A stretch of DNA of 64,000 nucleotides from assembly GCA_023362775.1 (NCBI GenBank), contig JALMGJ010000002.1, forward strand, positions 74,129,414-74,193,413. Reading direction: 5' to 3'. The notes beneath the pieces are model-generated. The model did no database searches and was not told the origin of the DNA. It was given only the letters and a program-made list of their open reading frames with translations. Made by a program: the position numbers and the translations under genes. Source of the stretch: Charina bottae (taxonomy: Eukaryota > Chordata > Lepidosauria > Squamata > Charinaidae). Shown one piece after another: positions 33,931-45,811 of the stretch. Each line of letters starts with the position of its first letter. The stretch's first letter is position 1.

Positions 33931-35581
33931 TAATAACGGAAGGTTAGGGAATCAGTGAAGTAAACTTTCACCTTGTGATCATCCTTTGAAATAAATATAA
34001 GTGGATGCTTGAATTGAAAATATTACCATGGGCTCTTGGAGAAAAAACAAAAAAGAATTCCCCGTGACTAATTGAAAACTATATGTCTAGAGAATTCAGG
34101 TACCAAACCGTAAGCATTATTACCTCAATGAGGGCTATGAAGATAAATGTGCCTAGTGCCTACAACGGTCTTAATGTGGCTCTGTTTACAAGGAGAAAGC
34201 TCAGTTCCATACAAGTCTAGGTCAGATCCCAGGACCAGAGTCATTCAGATAGTGCATTTCTTTGTTTGTTCTACTAGGCTTATATGCCTCTCCAGTCGTC
34301 AACCAACTCTAATGTGGAGACCCTCTTATTTCTCTCTACGAACTATATAATAGAGTAAGTGCACAATGTACAGTATTTGTATTTACAACACCACAAGTTC
34401 ATCACAATCTTTTTCCTTAAGGAAAAGAAGTTTGCTCAGTTTACTAATTTTAACATATTCCCTGCTTTATTTTTAACTCCATAATTATGGACTTGTTCTG
34501 CAGGAAGATATTTATGTAGATTTTCTTTAGTGTGTATATGCCTATTTTTCTTTAGAATTACTGGATTTCGACAAGGATGTCATTGCTTATGTTCTAGGAA
34601 GAATCAGACCCTTTTGGCAAGTTGGCTATTTTGAGCTGTGTATTTTTTCTCTTTTCAGTTTATTTTATTTCTCTGGGGATTTGTTTTCTCTTAGCAGTTA
34701 ACATTAAATTCTATAAATATCTACTAAAATGTTGATTCAAGTACCTTCAGTGGTGCTTATTTCTAGATATGAATACATACTAGCAGTGAAGTTTTAATTG
34801 TCCTGATAACTATGAAACCAAGGCTGTACCTGAAGCAATTTTCCACTTTTCCTTGTTATGAGTTGCTTTGCCATTTACATGCACTGAATTGTTTACACTG
34901 CTCTTCCCTCACTAGATACAGTAGACACATCTACCAGATGTGTTGGATTGCAGCACCCATGAACTCCAGATGTCTGTCTCAGGTGATAAAAATTGTAATC
35001 TAGGTACTGGATAGGGCACATATGTTCCATTATCCAGCATGTTGAGATACAAACTAGACAAAACTGGAAAAATCAAATTAAAATAGTTTTACTAGTGAAC
35101 CACTATGCAATCACTTCAACAAATCTGGTGATGTAAGTTTAGCTGAGATCTAAGTTGGCCTGCTAAAGTTTTGTCATAATATGGAATTTAATTGTAATTA
35201 TTTTCCTTACTTTCATGGGTAATGTGGATACTTTTATTTTAGTCTGGAACTCTCAGTTTAAACTGTGCTGTTGTTGTTGTTATCATTTTTATTGTTTTTA
35301 TACCGTATTTTAATGGTATATTTGATTAGGAGGGATTTATAGAACTTATATGCAATGATTATACAAGCACAGTAACTATACTTTTTAGAAATCCATTGTA
35401 CATGGAGACCAGAATGCCAAGTAAAACGCTTGGCTAGAACCTTTCTTCTCACAGACCCACCGGTAATAAGAAGATGACCACTATTTATCTATTGTTTATA
35501 TGAAACAGGAGTGTGAATCTAAACTTCCCAATCTAAGCCAAACATAATCACCACCACCCACATTTCTTCTTCTACAAAAAT
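33931..35581. other. Intergenic DNA
   Basis: AT-rich sequence without recognised genes. A CAGATGTGTTGGATTGCAGC phrase near 34935 resembles a worn hAT MITE. The small frames lack motifs. Confidence 0.5.
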
Positions 35582-36332
35582 TTGTTGTTGTTCAGTCGTT
35601 CAGTCGTGTCCGACTCTTCGTGACCTCATGGACCATAGCACGCCAGGCCTTCCTGTCCTCCACTGTCTCTCGGAGTTTACTCAAATTCATGTTCATTACA
35701 TCGGTGATGCTGTCTAACCATCTCATCCTCTGCCGTCCCCTTCTCCTTTTGCCCTCAGTCTTTCCCAGCATCAGGGTCTTTTCCAGTGAGTCCTCTCTTC
35801 TCATTAGGTGGCCAAAGTATTTGAGCTTCAGCTTCAGCATCTGTCCTTCCAATGAGCAGTCAGGGTTGATTTCCTTTAGGATTGACTGGTTTGACCTCCT
35901 TGCAGTCCAAGGGACTCTCAAGAGTCTTCTCCAGCACCACAGCTCGAAAGCATCAATTCTTCGGCGCTCAGCCTTCCTTATGGTCCATCTCTCACAGCCA
36001 TACATTGCTACTGGAAAAACCATAGCTTTAACTATACGGACCTTTGTCGGCAAGGTGATGTCTCTGCTTTTTAATATGCTGTCTAGGTTTGCCATAGCTT
36101 TCCTTCCAAGAAGCAAGCGTCTTTTAATTTCATGGCTGCAGTCACCGTCTGCGGTGATCTTGGAGCCCAAGAAAATAAAATCTGTCACTGCTTCCATTTC
36201 TTCCCCTTCTATTTGCCAGGAAGTGATGGGACCAGATGCCATGATCTGGGTTTTTTTAATGTTGAGTTTCAAGCCAGCTTTTGCACTCTCCTCTTTCACC
36301 CTCATCAAGAGGCTCTTTAGTTCCTCAAAATT
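35582..36332 (-). mobile_element. BovB LINE (RTE clade), 3' 750 bp, young copy
   Basis: The minus-strand frame 36308-35592 (238 codons) encodes the BovB C-terminus: GLKLNIKKTQIMASGP (end of the RT), AVTDFIFLGSKITADGDCS, AMYGCERWTIRKAERRRIDA and FELWCWRRLLRVPW, ending SRTRLND. The 3' end is the CAACAACAA tail at 35582. It is 5'-truncated but uninterrupted, and differs from the copy at 59.15 kb by only about three residues over 168, so both are recent. Confidence 0.92.
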
Positions 36333-36344
36333 GTATCAAATTAA

Positions 36345-36375
36345 TAATAAATATATTTATATTTAAATATTTATA

Positions 36376-36418
<43 letters not shown>

Positions 36419-36447
36419 TATTATATTATATTATATTATATTATTAT
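36345..36447. repeat. AT-rich microsatellite (TA)n/(TTATA)n
   Basis: TATATA and TTATATTATA repeats abut the 5' end of the BovB copy. Confidence 0.85.
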
Positions 36448-36922
36448 AAAAATTGGGTAGACATAAAGAATCATAAATAAAGAAGCTACTGCTGATTTTG
36501 TATCATATTTTTTCAGGTAATTTCAGCATCTTTCTCACAAATGCAACAGTGCATTACAGACAACCTACAAATTAGCTTTTGTTGTTTAACTTTCCCCCTC
36601 TTGTGGCAAAGTATAGACCTGCAGGGTCTATACAGAGGCTTAACTCTCAAATCATGGCTCCTTACTATTGAATATGGCAGAATACAATCTTGGTAACTGG
36701 GTGAAGGATTACCAGATTACCATTTTGGAATACAGAGTCTTCCTCCACTTCCTTTAGTCCTGCCTGGTATAACACAAACTCGAGGAGTTGTCCAGCAGTC
36801 AGGACAGAACAGTAGCAAGTTGCACAGGGCCAGGCAATAACATCAGCAGCAGGAGAAACTTGTTGGCAGCGTTTTATCCAAGGGCCCCAATGTCTCACAT
36901 TGCTCCCTCTAAGCTACTAGAA

Positions 36923-37184
36923 CAGGGCTTTCCAAAGTTTTTCCCGCGGCGACACACCAACCGGCGTTGGTGTGTCGCCGCGGGAAAACCCAGAAGTGCG
37001 GCAGCGTGCAAAAACCCGGAAGCGCTGCTGCCGCTTTCGGGTTTTGCGCGCTGCAGTTGGTGTGTCGCCGCGGGAAAACCCGGAAGCGCTGATGATGATC
37101 AGCGCTTCCGGGTTGTGTGGCGACACACCAGACTGTGTGTGGCGACACACTTTTGTGTCGCGACACACAGTTTGGAAAGCTCTG
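36923..37184. mobile_element. CpG-rich non-autonomous hAT element, copy 2
   Basis: Ends CAGGGCTTTCCAAAGTTTTT and AGTTTGGAAAGCTCTG, with perfect 8-base duplication TACTAGAA at 36915-36922 and 37185-37192. The body has paired GTGTGTCGCCGCGGGAAAAC and AACCCGGAAGCGCTG phrases and a central GATGATGATC palindrome. No coding capacity. Confidence 0.93.
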
Positions 37185-37411
37185 TACTAGAAACTACTTC
37201 CTGCCACAGAAGCCCCTGAATCTTCAGTGAAACCAATGGATTAATGAACCCCCACCCCAAACTGCCAACATATTCCTGCGGAGGGCACTCTCAGTACATT
37301 TCTATATCCGTGTCTTTGGTCTCACACTTTATTAGGTCCCAGGGGCCTAATAAAGACTCCACCTGCTTTTCTTGCACTACCCAGGAGAGACCTTGTCAAA
37401 TCCCGTGCATA

Positions 37412-37748
37412 AAGGTAAAAGGTAAAGGTTCCCCCCGCACATTTGTGCAGTCGTGTCCGACTCTAGGGGCCGGTGCTCATCTCCGTTTGTTAGCCGAAGA
37501 GCCAGCGTTGTCCGAAGACGCTTCCACGGTCATTTGGCCGCATGACGCGCGTGGAACGCTGTTACCTACCCACTGAAGTGGTACCTAATCATCTACTTGC
37601 ATTTGCATGCTTTCGAATTTCTAGGTTGGCAAGAGCTGGAGCTAGTGCGGGAGCTCACTCCACACGCAGGGCTAGGGATTCGAACCTCCCAACTTGCGAT
37701 CTTCCGATCGACAAGCCTGGCGTCTTACCCACTGAGCCACCACGCCCC
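37412..37748 (-). mobile_element. tRNA-derived SINE (ACA-like), copy 5, with 45-bp flanking repeat
   Basis: Full-length minus-strand copy with tRNA head at 37660-37748 and tail at 37415-37470. It is flanked by 45-base direct repeats at 37367-37411 and 37749-37793 (TTTTCTTGCACTAC through CCCGTGCATA) with two differences, far longer than the 10-16 bases at the other copies. Confidence 0.85.
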
Positions 37749-37794
37749 TTTTCTTGCACTACTCAGGAGAGGCCTTGTCAAATCCCGTGCATAC

Positions 37795-40150
37795 AAGTGA
37801 TTTATTCCAAGCTATTGCAAACGTCTGTAAAGAAAGGATGCAACTGTGGTTATGATATGATGTGATTGTGTACTATTTCAGAAGTCATTTCACATACTTG
37901 TTTCATTTGTTTATAAGCCTCACTGGGTTGTGTTGCAGTTTATATACTTTCAAATAATACACCAAGAACCTGTTTACCTTAACAGGTAGACGAAGGAAAT
38001 GGATTTTGTGGTGCAATGCTGGAAGGATATTAATTCTCTATCAAAGGTGCAAGATCACACTTTACATATTTCAAAGAGCATCTTGAAATGAATCTTGTGT
38101 GAAGATAGTAGTTTCTATGTATAATTATTTTTAAATTGTGAAATGAACTGACTTAATTGTTGATAAGTTAATTGTATAAGATATTAATCTAATGTTGCTT
38201 TTTGTTTATTACATAAGATGCTTTTTATTTTATTTTTTTCTCTTTCTCTTTTTGCATATAAAAATACTTTTTTTTAAAGAAGGTTTAGGATGATAATGTG
38301 AAAATATTTGTATGGCTTGATGAAAAACTGCCAAATTATGGGTTATGTGGTTATGGAATAGCTCAGAACAGATAATATGTAAATCTGGTCCTAATGTAAG
38401 TTTATACAGTTATAAATTGATACAATTAGTGACAACTAAAGACACCCCAATACTGAATGGGCAAGCTCCATTGACTCCAAGATGAGCGGCATATAGCAAG
38501 ACAAAGGAGTCTCCCATCCCCATTCACTTTCCAGACACCCAAAACACAAACCCCCCTCAGACAGGAAGTCAACCCAGATAACACAATAACACACTTTTAG
38601 TTTCAGGCTCAAGAAGGGAGGACAGGTGGCGTGTTTTGCCTGATCAAAGCTAAAGAGTCTCCTTTGTCTTGGGATGTAGGAGGGAGAGTGCTGGAAAATG
38701 TAACCCAAAGAAAGAAACTGAGGAGAAAGAAGAGAGAAATCACTGGGGGGGAAAAGAGAGCAGAAGATGGAGAGGAGTGAGAAACCTTTGGATTGGGACC
38801 CTAAAGCATCCGGGAAGTTCACAGCGAAAGGAGCAGCTCAGAATAGCAGAAGGAGGTTCCTCGGGTCTAGATCAGTGCTACAAAGAGCTAAACTGGTTTT
38901 TCTGGAGGACAGAGTGAAGGGAGGAATGCAGGATCAGGATCCAGAAGTCTTTGGGAAAACAAAGGAGTATTGTTAAATTGTACCTAAGTCTTTAATTAAA
39001 AGATTATAATTACCTAGGTAACTGTTGTTTCACAGGAATCAGTAAGTTAGAATGTACAATCAGGATTTCATGCTTTATTTTTCTGGGGGTGTGGGGGTCA
39101 GGAGGTGTGGTGTTACACACATGCTCCCAGGTTTGGCTTATGGTCACTCACTCACACACTCACATCCTGTTGAGGCACGTGGATCTTGTCAGCCCCCCTT
39201 GCTTTCTACCTGTGTTTTCCAGATAGGTGCAGCTTGAGCAGACAAGACACACAGCCCTGGTCAAGGGCCAGGAAATAGTTAGGGACACATACAAATCACT
39301 TCCAAGGGAGCACTGAGGCACAAAAGGTTCTTTGTAATACAGGGAGACCCAGTGAATTTAAAGTAACAGCAAACCTTTACTTGGTTGCAATGTACATTTG
39401 CTTTTTCATACACATGTGCATACACACATACACACTCATCCACACTTACCCACCCACATCCTTCTCAACTAGGCTGCCAGGCACTAGCTAGAGAGGGACG
39501 GAAGTCTGGATCCAAAGATGACTCAAAGAGAGGGTGGGCTTTATGACCCCTTTTATCCCCAAAAGTCCTTGCTTTGTTGATTCACAAGACTGGCAGCTAC
39601 TTTTGCCTTGTTAATTTACAAGTCTGGTAGCTGTTGATGGGATTGGGGGAGGTTCCATGTGCTCAGGCCCAATTTCCTCTGTCTGGTTCAGGTGACATTT
39701 TTTCCTTTGTTTCCTTAATGACTTGCTTCCTTCTTATCTACCTCCCTGAAGGGATCTTAGACAAGATTCCTGCCTTTTTGTCCTCTCTGTTTAGGGGCAG
39801 CAGCTTCAGCCTAGTCACAGTGGCTGAGCCTGTACATTGGTTGTGTTGATTTGTGATTGATGAGTCTGTTTTTACCCCAGCTGCTGTTTCTATGTGTGTT
39901 GTTCTTCTATTTTTATATTTTAACATTGTTGAAACATCTAGAGTCATTAATTTGAGATGGACGGCCATATAAATGGAAATGAATGAATGAATGAATGAAT
40001 GAATGAATGAATGAATGAATGAATGAATGAATGAATAGATTTCTGGTAATTGTCCCTCATAACTTTAGTATCTAAAGTTTATTGTATTTTGTGCAAACAC
40101 ATTTGTTCCATTTTGTTCCATCTTAAGTTCTTTGAGCCTTAGGTCCTACC
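37795..40150. other. Intergenic DNA, possibly containing retroelement remains
   Basis: No gene is recognised. A worn L2/CR1 tail is at 39880-39980 (plus), ending in (GAAT)n at 39980-40034. Open frames at 38436-38976 run on both strands and lack motifs. Confidence 0.5.
39880..40034 (+). mobile_element. L2/CR1 LINE 3' tail with (GAAT)n
   Basis: Tail phrase CATCTAGAGTCATTAATTTG then GATGGACGGCCATATAAAT, followed by about 13 GAAT units. Same tail type as the other L2/CR1 fragments here. Confidence 0.65.
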
Positions 40151-40158
40151 CATCATGG

Positions 40159-40826
40159 TGTTGGAAGGAAATCTTACCAAGGTTCGTCCCAAGCCGGGAA
40201 TGAATAGACGCAGGCAGATGCTGGAACAGAGGTTTGCTGGTTTATTTCCAAGAGCACATGCAGAGTACAGAAGTGCAGAATATGCTGGTTGGAAGGTGGC
40301 CACACGAACACACTCTTTCCAGCTTCTCTTATAGTCATAGAAGTCTTTTGTTAAACAAATACAGGATTTATGGAAAACAAAACATAAGGAGATGACATTT
40401 ATTCCGTTTAATGATTCTTAATTGGTTCTTGAAAAGCCTTCCCTAGGAATTCTTAGAAAGCTTCCACTGTAAGAAAAGGGAAGTCGTTTCCCTGTTTTGG
40501 TGCCCTCTATCGTTTTGTATGTATGATGTAATGAACATGAATTTGAGTAAACTCGGGGAGACAGTGGAGGACAGGAAGGCCTGGCGTGCTATGGTCCATG
40601 AGGTCACGAAGAGTCAGACACGACTAAACGACTGAACAACAACGTGGGTCTGTGAGTAATCTAGGGTATATAACGTGCTGTAGGAAGGGGGTCCTGCACG
40701 ATCGCCCACCTAACAGCCTGCTGCTTTGTCTTTGCTCTTGGGTGAATAAAACTCCTAACTTCATGCAATTGGTCAGTTTCTTTACTCCCGGCTCAGGAAG
40801 GAACTTGGTAAGATTTTCTTCTAACA
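40159..40826. mobile_element. Inverted pair of LTR-like 3' ends flanking a BovB fragment
   Basis: 40159-40198 and the complement of 40787-40826 match at 33 of 40 positions, beginning TGTT and ending AACA. The right part has a TATA-like GGGTATATAACG (40665-40676) and AATAAA (40744-40749) before TTGGTAAGATTTTCTTCTAACA-type sequence split here for length, like an LTR R-U5 end. The left part has the same layout on the minus strand (AAATAAACC, complement at about 40239-40247). A BovB 3' end lies between. Two related LTRs in opposite orientation, or a DNA element with 40-base inverted ends, would both fit. Confidence 0.5.
40525..40643 (+). mobile_element. BovB LINE 3' end fragment
   Basis: Plus-strand fragment from GTAATGAACATGAATTTGAG to ACTGAACAACAAC, matching the terminal 120 bases of the BovB copies at 35.6 and 59.6 kb. 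It is strongly 5'-truncated. Confidence 0.88.
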
Positions 40827-40829
40827 TAA

Positions 40830-42071
40830 CAATGGATCTATGCTCAATCTCCCCATTATATTTATAGAAGACTGATGTTTAAGATGCTGTTTGTGATTAT
40901 ATCAGTGCTTGCTACCTTATTTGTTTGGGGCCTTTGATTACCCAAACTCAAGAGGAAGTTTTACCTTTTTCTTATCATTAATAAAATTGAGTTTTAAATT
41001 ATATTATGTGCTTTTATTCCTGCTCAAAAAAGGACTATTTTTATCTAACCATGTGCCTCAAAGCTACAAGGGCCAGGAGGTTACACTTCAGAGTTCAGTT
41101 TTCCTTCATCATTATTCTTGTAGCTTGCCAGTTTTGGCTGCAACACCGAAACCAATCCTGGACTGAGAACTGATATCCCCCAGAGATTTCCTAAGCAAAA
41201 TCTCTTCCAGTTCTCATAGAATTTATTCTCATCAAGCTTGCTGTCAATCATTCCACTCACAGGGGAACTCAAAGGGGTGTTCCCCCTCTAGATCCAATAA
41301 AACCCAGGACATTTTCAGTTACAAACAGACAACATACCTTCACATTCTTGCTTCATAAATAAAGATTGAGAACAGTCCTATCTTTGCATTAAATAGCAAT
41401 TATACAGCTCTACAATCAGTTTTACACAGCTACACAAATAACTGTCCACCACAGGAACTGTTTTACTCCATGGGAAGGAATCTATCTCCCTGCAGTCCTG
41501 AGAGACTTGCTTGGAGAATACAATCTTTTTTTGTCCCTCAACAGCAAGGTAGGCTGTTCTTTGAAACTCAGAACAAGTTAATTCCCAGACATATTTGTAC
41601 AATTCAGCAGCTTTAGTTGCCTTACAGAAGTATCATGGAGTAGTTCCCTTTTCTTCCTCTTGGCTCTTCTTGATTCCTCTTGCACTTTCACCCCACTGGC
41701 CTTGACCCCAATCAGGGTGGGCTGCTCATCAGTTCTTCCAGTCATAATCCACTCTCCTACTGTATCTGTCCTACACTGGGTGTGTTCTTCACATGTTTGG
41801 CCTACATCCTCTCTCCTGTTGGCAGGTTGGGTTGATTCCCTTCACAGGTAGAACATGACCCCCCCTTCCCCATCTGCCTATCTGAACTCCAAGTTGTAGA
41901 CAGGCCCACCAGCAGGGAACACAGCAGGAAGAACGTATTGTACCTTCTCTCCTTTCCTTCTTATTCTTGGGGAACCTTTTTGTCTCACCATAGATCTCTG
42001 GATTCCTTTTCAATTCCTCAGGTTGCTTCACTTAACCACTTCCTTTTCTTTTTCATGGTCATTTTTACAGG

Positions 42072-42131
<60 letters not shown>

Positions 42132-42535
42132 CTCTCTCTCTCTCTCTCCTCCTTGGGGTCCAGCAGAGTCCCCAATTCTATGTAAGTGTGACTCCATCTG
42201 CGGCCCACAACTGCACACCCTTATACTTTTTTTCCAGACTCTGTTTTGTTTCTTCTTCTCCTCACTTCTCTAGGATGACCTCCTCTTCCAATCAGAAAGC
42301 CCCAATTCTGATTTCCTTATAGGCTCCACTTGGTTTATTAAGAATCCCATCTCTCATCCTGTGAGCCAATTACCTTATTTCTGCCTTGTTTATATTTACA
42401 TTTTCTTTCCTCCGCTGGAATCTGGGCCACCAGATTCCTAGCACCTAAGTTATTTCCTTGTTTCTCATGGCAAACCCCCACTAGTTTGCAGCAATGTTCT
42501 CATTTCCCCAACTTTATTTGGGTGTAATCACTGCG
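40830..42535. other. Intergenic DNA with (TC)n tract
   Basis: No gene is recognised. The sequence includes a (TC)n run at 42079-42149. Open frames through this tract are repeats of Ser/Leu or Glu/Arg and are artefacts. Confidence 0.55.
42079..42149. repeat. (TC)n microsatellite
   Basis: About 35 TC units with one CATT interruption at about 42127-42131. Confidence 0.95.
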
Positions 42536-42539
42536 TTTA

Positions 42540-43060
42540 TTGGTTTATTTTCTATCCTGCCTTCATTATTTTTATAAATAACTCAAGGCGGCAAACATAC
42601 CTAACACTCTTTCCTCCTCCTCTTTTCCCCACAACAACAACCCTGTGAGGTGAGTTGGGCTGAGAGAGAGTGACTGGCCCAAGGTCACCCAGCTGGCTTT
42701 CATGCCTAAGGCGGGACTAGAACTCTCAGTCTCCTGGTTTCTAGCCCGTTGCCACTAGACCAGGGCTATCCAAAGTTTTCCCACGGCGACACATCAACCG
42801 CCGTTGGTGTGTCACCGCGGGAAAACCCAGAAGTGCCGCCGTTGCGGCAGCGCGCAAAAACCCGGAAGCGCTGCTGCCGCTTTCGGGTTTTTGCACGCCC
42901 CCGTTGGTGTGTCGCCGCGGGAAAACCCGGAAGCGCTGATGATGATCAGCACTTCCGGGTTGTGTGGCGACACACCAGACTGTGTGTGGCGACACACTTT
43001 TGTGTCACCACACACAGTTTGGAAAGCTCTGCACTAGACCAAACTGGCTCTTCCTTTTCT
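42540..43060 (-). mobile_element. Sauria-type SINE split by a hAT insertion
   Basis: Minus-strand copy: 3' end CCTGCCTTCATTATTTTTAT near 42558, body through GGTCACCCAGCTGGCTTTCA and CGGGACTAGAACTCTCAGTC, with the tRNA-like head at 42740-42760. The hAT element at 42761-43031 is inserted in the head, duplicating CACTAGAC. Confidence 0.8.
42761..43031. mobile_element. CpG-rich non-autonomous hAT element, copy 3
   Basis: Ends CAGGGCTATCCAAAGTTTTC and AGTTTGGAAAGCTCTG, with perfect 8-base duplication CACTAGAC at 42753-42760 and 43032-43039. It is close in sequence to copies 2 and 4 and was inserted into a Sauria-type SINE, so it is younger than that SINE. Confidence 0.93.
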
Positions 43061-43099
43061 AATCACTTTTGGAAATCGTTTGTTAACTGCTTTTCAGCT

Positions 43100-43490
43100 A
43101 TTATTTATTCATTTATTTATTCAATTTGTATGGCCACCCATCTCAAACAAGTGACTCTGGTCGGCGAACAATCATAAAATCAATTAAAAACCAAATTACA
43201 ATCGCAATACTAAAAATTAAATACATACAGCAGCCGATAAAAACATTACAATCCATAGATGTTTACATAACCAGGAAACAGGGCCCTTCACACACTCGGG
43301 ACCCCAGGCCCAGGCACATAACCAGGTCTTCAAGGCCTTACAAAAGGCCAGCAGGGTCGGGGCCATCCTAATCTCCAGAGGGCAGACGCTACAGCTGAAA
43401 AGGCACAGCTCCTGGTCCCCATCAGCCGACATTCTTTAGCTGACAGGACCCGGAGCATACCCATCCTGCCAGACCAGATTGGATGGGTAG
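43100..43490 (-). mobile_element. L2/CR1 LINE 3' fragment
   Basis: Minus-strand tail with GTATGGCCACCCATCTCA, GTGACTCTGGTCGGCG and a decayed C-terminal coding remnant up to about 43490. Confidence 0.7.
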
Positions 43491-43559
43491 GAACTTTTGG
43501 ATCAAGAAGTCTGAAAACATCAGGTGAGTTTCCTTCAATCCTTAGTGAAAGAAGTTTTA

Positions 43560-44700
43560 AATACAAGTTTAAGGTTTTTTTTTAAATGTGGGTTTTTTTA
43601 ATAAACAGCAAAAGGGTGATTAGAACTTTGATTTTGGAAAGTTACAAACGGACTAGGGGTCCAGATGGATTTGAAATAAGATTTTGGAGTTAATTATAAT
43701 CATTCTTCCCATAGTAAAATGCTTTTCTTTTGAATTCTTTAAAAAAAACATGATAGGATGGGACTTTGAAGGTTGGACACTAGAGGGAACTAGAAGGAAC
43801 TAAAGATTACAATTAAAGGAGAAGAACACTTAAATTTGACTTACAAATACAAAATGGAGCAAAATATTTTAACATTGGACATACTGAAGGATATTTTTGA
43901 ACAATGCACCCAGAAGTTAATTTTAAGAGTGTCTGCCACTATAGATAGACTGTGTCTAAAAGATGTCATAAAAGAGGAACAAGTTTTACCGGACAAGACT
44001 GAGTGTGATCTGAAAGTGGATTTAAAAATGACAAGCTACAAGAATGATATGGAAAAAGATGTTACACTGGATATACAAATGAAACCAGCTGATGTCTTAA
44101 TAATGAAAAGGGATATACAAATAACAAACAGAAAGAGTGACCTAGATAATTTTCCTATATTGGATTTACAAAAGAGGCTTGTTAAAGTTTTGAAGAATTT
44201 TGTGAGAAGGGACAAAGAAAAAATTAAAAGAAATCAAGTTATAGGACATTATTTGAAGGGACTAAAGATCAAGATTGTTAAAAGTAAAAGGAAGGAATAT
44301 AAAATTGGTTTATTTGTTCAAAGTTAAAATACATATGTTGTTATCTCTGCTAACCCTTAATGGACTTTTGCTGATCAGGACTGAAATAACAAGGCTTTAA
44401 GGATTTGTTTATAGAGATGGGATATGGGACGAAGAGATAATTTATTGTATTTTAAGAGAAGGTGATAAGTTACTAACATTGGTTATACTTGTGATAAACG
44501 GGGAAGTTATTTATTTATTTATTTATTTTCTTTTCCTTTACTATATCCTTATTTTTTCTTTCTTTTCTATTTTTTTCTATTATTTTTCCTGCACCTTCTA
44601 TTTTTTTCTTCTTTTCTTCTTTTTATTTGTATTAGTTTTTTTTTAATTGTAAGTGTAATTTTTAATAAAATTACTATTAAAAAGTTGAAGTCTAAAAAAA
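43560..44700 (+). mobile_element. Unclassified retroposon-like unit with a 157-codon ORF
   Basis: A block with an uninterrupted ORF (43854-44327), a pyrimidine-rich 3' region, AATAAAATTAC near the end (about 44660) and an A-run at 44693-44700. The layout (single ORF, pyrimidine-rich trailer, A tail) suggests reverse-transcribed RNA such as an L1-type ORF1-only element, but there is no RT and the left boundary is not visible. Confidence 0.4.
43854..44327 (+). CDS. Unrecognised lysine-rich ORF, 157 residues
   Basis: ATG at 43854 in good context (A at -3, G at +4), TAA at 44325-44327. The protein starts MEQNILTLDILKDIFEQCTQ and is rich in Lys, Asp, Ile and Leu, with alternating charged and hydrophobic residues that could form helices or a coiled coil. 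I see no catalytic motif, signal peptide or membrane segment. The C-terminus is basic. It does not look like IL17RD, HESX1 or another host gene that I know. It could be the ORF1 of a non-LTR element or a retrocopy. Confidence 0.4.
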   Translation: MEQNILTLDILKDIFEQCTQKLILRVSATIDRLCLKDVIKEEQVLPDKTECDLKVDLKMTSYKNDMEKDVTLDIQMKPADVLIMKRDIQITNRKSDLDNFPILDLQKRLVKVLKNFVRRDKEKIKRNQVIGHYLKGLKIKIVKSKRKEYKIGLFVQS

Positions 44701-45455
44701 GAGAAAATACTACAAAATATATTCCTTAAGGAGTGCTATGCTTTGCTGTATCCTCAGATGAGCTTTATTTCAGCCCATAAGGGAAAAAGAGAGAAAAAAA
44801 CAGAAAAAGAAAAAAAAAGACCAATTTCAGGATGAGCATTTGATGCTAATGTAAAGAAAAAGTATTTTTTGTCATTTAACCATAGAGAAGTTTCCCTTTT
44901 CTCCTTATTAAAGAACATGTAATTTGCAGAATAAAAGCACTAAATATTGGAAAGAGGTTCATTTCGAAATTCTGGGAGCCTGCATGCATGTAAGAATAAA
45001 TAGTATCCACATTCAGTGAAATGGGGTTATTCTCTGATCCAACTCTCAGCCTGCCATTTATTTACTTAAAAGCAAGCTCAATTGATTTCAACAAAAATTA
45101 CATTGAAATAAGTAGCTTATGATAATGCTCTAAATTCTAAAAACATTTTCATAAGGAAATCCCTCTGGTATCATGAAAGTTTATCTGTTGTAAGTGAGAT
45201 TAAGGCTGTAGCCTATTTAAAATCACTTTTACAGTCAAGACCCTCATAAGCACTCATCCCTGCAGGGAGGATTTATGGCATTCTTTTTTGCTAGTACTAG
45301 ACACAGGAGGTTTGGATATATATATACACTGTATGTGTATGTGTGTGTATATATACATATATACTGTATACACACACATACACACATATACCCACATAGA
45401 TGATGATGATGAGTTCGTGTTCAGAGCTGTGGTTTGATCTGGTGTTAGAAGGATT
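44701..45455. other. Intergenic DNA
   Basis: AT-rich DNA without a recognised gene, ending with a TATA/TGTG microsatellite at 45315-45398. Confidence 0.55.
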
Positions 45456-45800
45456 GGGGGGTGGGTGGCTCAGCAGGTAAGATGCCAGGCTTGTTGATCG
45501 GAAGATCGCAAGTTCGGAGGTTCGAGACCCGAGCGCCGCATGACGGAGTGAGCTCCCGCACTCGCCCCAGCTCTTGCCAACCTAGCAATTCGAAAGCATG
45601 CAAATGCAAGTAGATGAATAGGTACCACTTAGGTGGGTAGGTAACAGCGTTCCGCGTGTGTCATGCGGCCACATGACCGTGGAAGTGTCTTCGGACAACG
45701 CTGGCTCTTCGGCTAACAAACCGAGGTTAGCATCGAGTCGGACACGACTGCACATGGACACGACTGCACAAATGTGCGGGGGGAACCTTTACCTTTTACC
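45456..45800 (+). mobile_element. tRNA-derived SINE (ACA-like), copy 6
   Basis: Plus-strand copy with an altered B box (GGTTCGAGACCCGAGCGCCG), and a small internal duplication of CGGACACGACTGCACA around 45736-45770. It is flanked by the direct repeat TTAGAAGGATT at 45445-45455 and 45801-45811. Confidence 0.87.
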
Positions 45801-45811
45801 TTAGAAGGATT

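Noticed and set aside
38436..38976. Possible gene from overlapping frames of 128, 82 and 69 codons
   Set aside because: Frames lie on both strands, lack domains and splice context; no family recognised.
41938..42322. Frames with long Ser/Leu or Arg/Glu runs
   Set aside because: Translation of the (TC)n microsatellite.
43854..44327. Treating the 157-codon ORF as a confirmed host gene
   Set aside because: It has no recognised domain and sits in a retroposon-like block, so it is listed only as an unrecognised ORF.
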